Of a DNA stretch of 64,000 nucleotides, positions 59,997 to 64,000 are shown piece after piece. Under the pieces are notes generated by a model. It did no database searches and was not told the origin of the DNA. It saw only the letters and a program-made list of their open reading frames with translations. Origin of the DNA: Gigaspora rosea (taxonomy: Eukaryota; Glomeromycota; Glomeromycetes; Diversisporales; Gigasporaceae). The DNA is taken from contig QKWP01000061.1 of the NCBI GenBank assembly GCA_003550325.1, positions 137,321 to 201,320 of the forward strand, in the 5' to 3' direction. Every line of letters starts with the position of its first letter. Within the stretch, counting starts at the first letter, position 1. The position numbers were made by a program, and so were the translations under genes.

Positions 59997-60649
59997 CGAT
60001 CTAAGGGCGTTCTCAAGCAACAACCTAGATGCGATTTTATAGCATTTGAAGCAGGCACAGCAGCTATGACGTAATTTTAACTATTCATGCAATATTTAGG
60101 ATAAAGGGTGTTCTCAAGTAGCTCAACCATTATGACGTTATTAATTGGACCATTTTTGAGAACCGATAGTATGGATGTTGAAAGATATTAGGATTGAAAT
60201 ACGCTCATGTATCTTCTTCAATGTGATTAATTTATGATCGTGTTGGTGCTCAAGTATTACGATTAATTAAAATATTAATTGTAATTGATGCTTGAGTAAA
60301 CATCTTTATCGTTATTACAAATCGAAATAATATATATATGTGTGTGTGAAAACGATGGATCAACGAAAAGATAAAGCAATCTACGATACTTCCAACTTCT
60401 GTTTCTTTTTTTTTTCAGAATTTACTACAAACAAACAGAACACAAAAACGTGTTTTTTTTTTATTTGCGACAAAGATTTTTAGCATAAGTAATAAGGTAG
60501 TAATTCGTCGACGTTGGTAATGATTTTGAAGATCTATAACGATAATAATAAAATAAAAAGAGTGAAGTAATTGAACAATTATTTTTCAAATCAATCAATA
60601 CAGAATTTAGATCAATAAGTGCAATTCTATGATAAAAAAAAAAGGACGT

Positions 60650-60822
60650 TTACAGCTGTTTCATTATTTTTGGGACATCAGAAAAATTTTTTGACGGCCG
60701 AATCGATAAGTTACCGAGCCGGATTCAATAAATTACTGCCGTCGGCTGACAAAAAAAAACTTATCGATTTTTGGTTATCAATTATTTTTAAAATGTCCCC
60801 AAAATAATGCAAACAGCTGTAA
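60650..60822. mobile_element. 173-bp fold-back MITE
   Basis: Both ends read inward TTACAGCTGTTT, (G)CATTATTTTTGGGACAT, then a second inner dyad with TTATCGATT/AATCGATAAG. The frame at 60619-60807 is only this repeat. Confidence 0.65.
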
Positions 60823-60891
60823 GCCTCTATCTCTTGTTGATTAGAATGATAAATACCCTTGATCGGTTAAACGAACTTCTGCTAATAAAGG

Positions 60892-61000
60892 CAGTGTTGC
60901 CAAATTTGCTTGGCCTTTTTGGCCAAAAAATTGGCCAATCCGAATTGGCCGTTTTTTGACTGGCCAAAAATATGTTTGGCCGGTAAAATTGCCAACACTG
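60892..61000. mobile_element. 109-bp hAT MITE with TTGGCC words and 8-bp duplication
   Basis: Starts CAGTGTTGCCAAATTT and ends ATTGCCAACACTG. It is flanked by AATAAAGG (60884-60891) and AATACAGG (61001-61008), 7 of 8 identical. Six TTGGCC/GGCCAA words in both orientations fill the middle. Confidence 0.75.
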
Positions 61001-61158
61001 AATACAGGTAATAATAGAAATTTTTTTTCTGACGTATTAAACTTTCATCACGTGTTTTATTCATTGGAATCATCTATACAATTAAACTTATTTTTTTACT
61101 AATAAAAATTTACCCTCAGACCCGTTTCGACAGATTGATTAAGGTGCTTGAGAACACC

Positions 61159-62330
61159 AAAAATCAATAACACGAATGAAAATATTATTGAAATATGCTC
61201 AATTATAACTGCTACCGCGGTTGGTTAATGATCTCATAATGCTCAATTGCTAAGATGGATCAAAGTAAGGACCTCAACCAATGATTGAGCAGCGATTATC
61301 GACTATATTAAATATCTTTGAAATTTTTTTAATCTCTATAAGGCGTACCTTTATTCTGAAATACCCGGCTACCTTTATTACCTTTATTATCTCTATTTTA
61401 TACAATTTTATTAACGTAAATGTATTGTTGAAAAATTATTGTTGAATTTCTAATTTTCATTTGTTAAAAAGCTTTTAATAATAAATAACAATAATATTGT
61501 ACTTTAGTGCCAATAACGAATGTTAATAGCAAAAAGTATAAAACTACTTGAGCAATAATTATCTACTTTAATAACCCTATAAAAATGTTTACCGAAGAGA
61601 TTATGATTTTATTCTAAATAAGTTGAACCCGCCACGATAGTATTCCAAACTGAAAATTTCATATTACAAACTAAAATCTCAATATTGATATTGCTCCGGA
61701 AATGACCCTAAATTTTTTAAAATGACTATGACCTAGTAATGATTAACATTTAAAATTTAATAAAAATAACAAATTGTTAAAGAGATTCAGGAAATTATCT
61801 GGTTAGAGCATTATACTATTATTGGAAAATATTAGTTAATGACTATGTATTTATTGAAGTGTGAATATCCGAATTTTAGAATTTTTGTTTTAGAAATATT
61901 TAATAAAGTTATGGTAGATAAAATTAAAGCTACTCACATGTTACAATTAATTACTCAATCAGTTGTAATTATTGATATGCGATTCAATTTTTTTCATTGC
62001 AACCAATTAACAAAATATGTAATTATCAGAGACTCATTTATTTAAAATTTTATATTTTACTTTACTATGCAATATATCGTAAAAATAACATTTTAAAATA
62101 TTCTAATCTTCATCTAAATGTAACCTGATTTTCTCTATATATATATATTTATTCACAAGTTTAAAAAATCCAACACAATGGTCAATAGTAAAATATATTA
62201 ATGATTTCAGCTTCGTCTAAGTTCTGAAAGTATACGTATAATGATTTTATAAATAAGTTGAACGATCACAGCATATAGACATCACGATAAAAAGTTTTGA
62301 TCTAACCGACTTTACTATACGTATAGTAGA
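61159..62330. other. AT-rich stretch upstream of the third kinase-gene copy
   Basis: No gene recognised; the frame at 61839-62045 has no familiar content. From about 61970 to 62225 the sequence matches the left arm's flank at 36480-36680 (inverted), and from about 62230 it matches the gene-upstream region of both arms. Confidence 0.5.
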
Positions 62331-62331
62331 T

Positions 62332-62530
62332 TAGTGATGCCCAAACAATTTTCCTTTTCGTGTAATCCCTTTCGGAATTAACTAAATTTGCCCAAATCAC
62401 CAATTTTACTAATCAACCGTAATCAACCATTAGCTAAAATATAATTTAAAAATTGTTCCGATTGGAATTTCGCTATCATAGCATTATTGTCTAGTCCAAA
62501 AAAGCTCGAAAGGCATTTTGGTCATCACTA
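62332..62530. mobile_element. hAT-like MITE upstream of the third copy
   Basis: TAGTGATGCCCAAA at the left faces TTTTGGTCATCACTA at the right. It interrupts the upstream region that is continuous in both arms. Flanking 8-mers do not match, so no target duplication can be claimed. Confidence 0.5.
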
Positions 62531-62865
62531 ACTTACTAAAGTATACTAAGTAATAATTTTCGCGGGTCATAATGAAATCGGATTAAATTGAAATATGGGT
62601 TTCTATTTAACCCTCTTATATAAACTCTACTCCAATAATATTCTCCAACCTTAACCCCTAATCTTAAAAAATGTGCCCCAAAAAATTTTATTTTTCTGTG
62701 ATTTGCCAATTTTTTATACTATGATATAAATATTTCATTTTAATCTGATCAATAATTAAAAATAGAATGATCGTAACAAGTATTGTTAATAAATAAGGCT
62801 TACATTTTGGCTGACAATAATTCGTCTAAAATAAAATCTTTTGTCTAGATAAAAGATTGAATGTA

Positions 62866-64000
62866 ATGGGAGAGACTACTTTATTTAATGATCTTGTTTT
62901 ACGATCAATCACAGTTTGTTAGCATAGATTCAAGTGGGCTTAAAGTGAATTATACGGGTAAGATGTGTAATAAATTTTAATAAAAGAAACTCCTCAGGAA
63001 TATATTATATTGTTATATAGCTAAAAAAAAAATTTTTTTTTTAAAGGTCCTAATGATTATGAAGCAGTTGTAATTCGTGCAAACAATCCAATTCCTTCAC
63101 AATGCGGATTATTTTACTTTGAAATTGAAATTATAAATGAAGGGAAAAATGGGTAATATAAACAATATTTGATGTATTAAATCATTAATATTATTATAAA
63201 ATTTCACAATCACTTTAATTCTATTTATTAATAGAATTATTGGGGTAGGATATTGTACAAAACAAAATAACATAAGCGATTTCATGCCTGGTAATAACGG
63301 ATTATTGTTTATTTAATTTTTATTATTACATATTAACGCTATGTCATAATATCTCTTAGGAAGGAAATATGTGGAGGATGAAGAAAATAAGGAAATTAAA
63401 TCATGGGGGTGTGCTTACCATGGTGACGATGGATATTTCTTTTGTTCCGGAAGTGGCAAGTCATATGGACCGACATATACTGTTGGTGATACAATTGGAT
63501 GCTATTTAAATTTTAGAAATGACGATAAGGTGATATTTTATACTAAAAATGGTATAAATCTAGGTAAGTTCAATTAGTTTGATATATATCGTTACTCTTT
63601 ATAATCTTAAGTTAATTAATAGGATTTAATTATATTTCAAGGAATTGCATGTTATCTACCTAATAATTTAGATGACTTAAAAAATAATTTATATCCTTGC
63701 ATTGGGCTAAGATCACAAGACGCGTCTGTCGAGGCGAATTTTGGACGTAAAAAATTTAAATATTTAAGTAAATTTTATTTGACATTAAGTTTTGGTGCAT
63801 ATTAAAATTTTCAGTAACAATAATGTCTCTTTATGATAGCAATGACTAACGATAATATTGGTAAAGAGTTATGGGAAGTATGCTGGATCAATTCTAAAAC
63901 CTTTGATCAATACATAGACGAATTAAAGAATAAATCAAATGATACACTTGCACTAATGTCTCAAGGAAAAGCATACTTAATCATAGGCAAATACGAAGAA
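62866..64000 (+). pseudogene. SPRY-TPR-protein kinase gene, third copy (partial, off window end)
   Basis: Exons 62866-62957, 63047-63152, 63235-63290, 63360-63563, 63642-63767 and 63840 onward follow the same splice sites as the other copies. The SPRY core is complete and in frame from exon 2 through exon 5, ending in YPCIGLRSQDASVEANFG, and the TPR exon is open to the window end. Exon 1 lacks 20 bases present in both other copies (after the Leu-Val-Leu codons), which shifts the frame, so either this copy is broken or it uses another 5' exon. The kinase part lies outside the window. It is in direct orientation to the right-arm copy, about 15 kb away. Confidence 0.8.

Larger units (their letters stand above)
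60005..61158. mobile_element. Non-autonomous TIR element with GTTCTCAAG words
   Basis: Left end GGGCGTTCTCAAGCA faces right end GGTGCTTGAGAACACC. A further GGGTGTTCTCAAGTAGCTCA stands near 60107 and TGCTCAAGTATTACG near 60250. Two smaller elements are nested within (60650-60822 and 60892-61000). No coding capacity. Confidence 0.5.

Overview
The window is AT-rich, repeat-crowded eukaryotic DNA. Its short introns, its kinase type (a linker running into an Asp-Lys-Phe then Gly-Gly-Phe-Gly loop, and a His-Lys-Asp catalytic loop) and its mix of mobile elements point to an arbuscular mycorrhizal fungus (Glomeromycotina, Rhizophagus/Gigaspora-like). This assignment is inferred from family knowledge; no database was searched.

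Layout. 1-3429: the 5' part of a Ty3/gypsy-type LTR element on the minus strand (LTR, primer-binding site, gag, start of pol). 3430-15000: gene-poor AT-rich DNA with a fold-back repeat, a three-unit ~600 bp tandem repeat and smaller repeats. 15023-17171: an element with long terminal inverted repeats that contains a long tRNA-headed SINE. 17310-18470: a GGACCG-word element. 18503-19855: a complete-looking Tc1/mariner transposon. 20290-25502: a tyrosine-recombinase (Ngaro/DIRS-type) retroelement with split direct repeats A1-B1-A2-B2.

25657-57683 is the main structure: a large imperfect inverted duplication. The ~10 kb left arm (about 25657-35612) and the ~10.7 kb right arm (about 46990-57683) surround an ~11.4 kb spacer. 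Each arm has one copy of a nine-exon gene encoding SPRY + TPR + protein kinase (left on minus, right on plus), a ~2 kb array of 116 bp repeats in its sixth intron, and the same train of small DNA transposons behind it. A third copy on the plus strand starts at 62866 and runs off the window. The exon model gives open-frame totals of 2115 nt (left) and 2121 nt (right) once the few indels visible between copies are allowed for. Every copy nevertheless carries at least one lesion, so all three may be pseudogenes or contain assembly errors. The spacer holds the one clearly intact host gene: a 13-exon, 938-residue GH31 glucosidase II alpha subunit (minus strand, 41951-46528), which trims glucose from N-glycans in the ER.

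57684-62300 holds a 635 bp SINE with 17-bp target duplications, sitting directly upstream of a decayed membrane-protein gene, and several nested miniature inverted-repeat elements. Many of the small elements share one design: hAT-like ends plus a private 6-8 bp word repeated in both orientations. The two long SINEs share a related 3' module although their tRNA heads differ.
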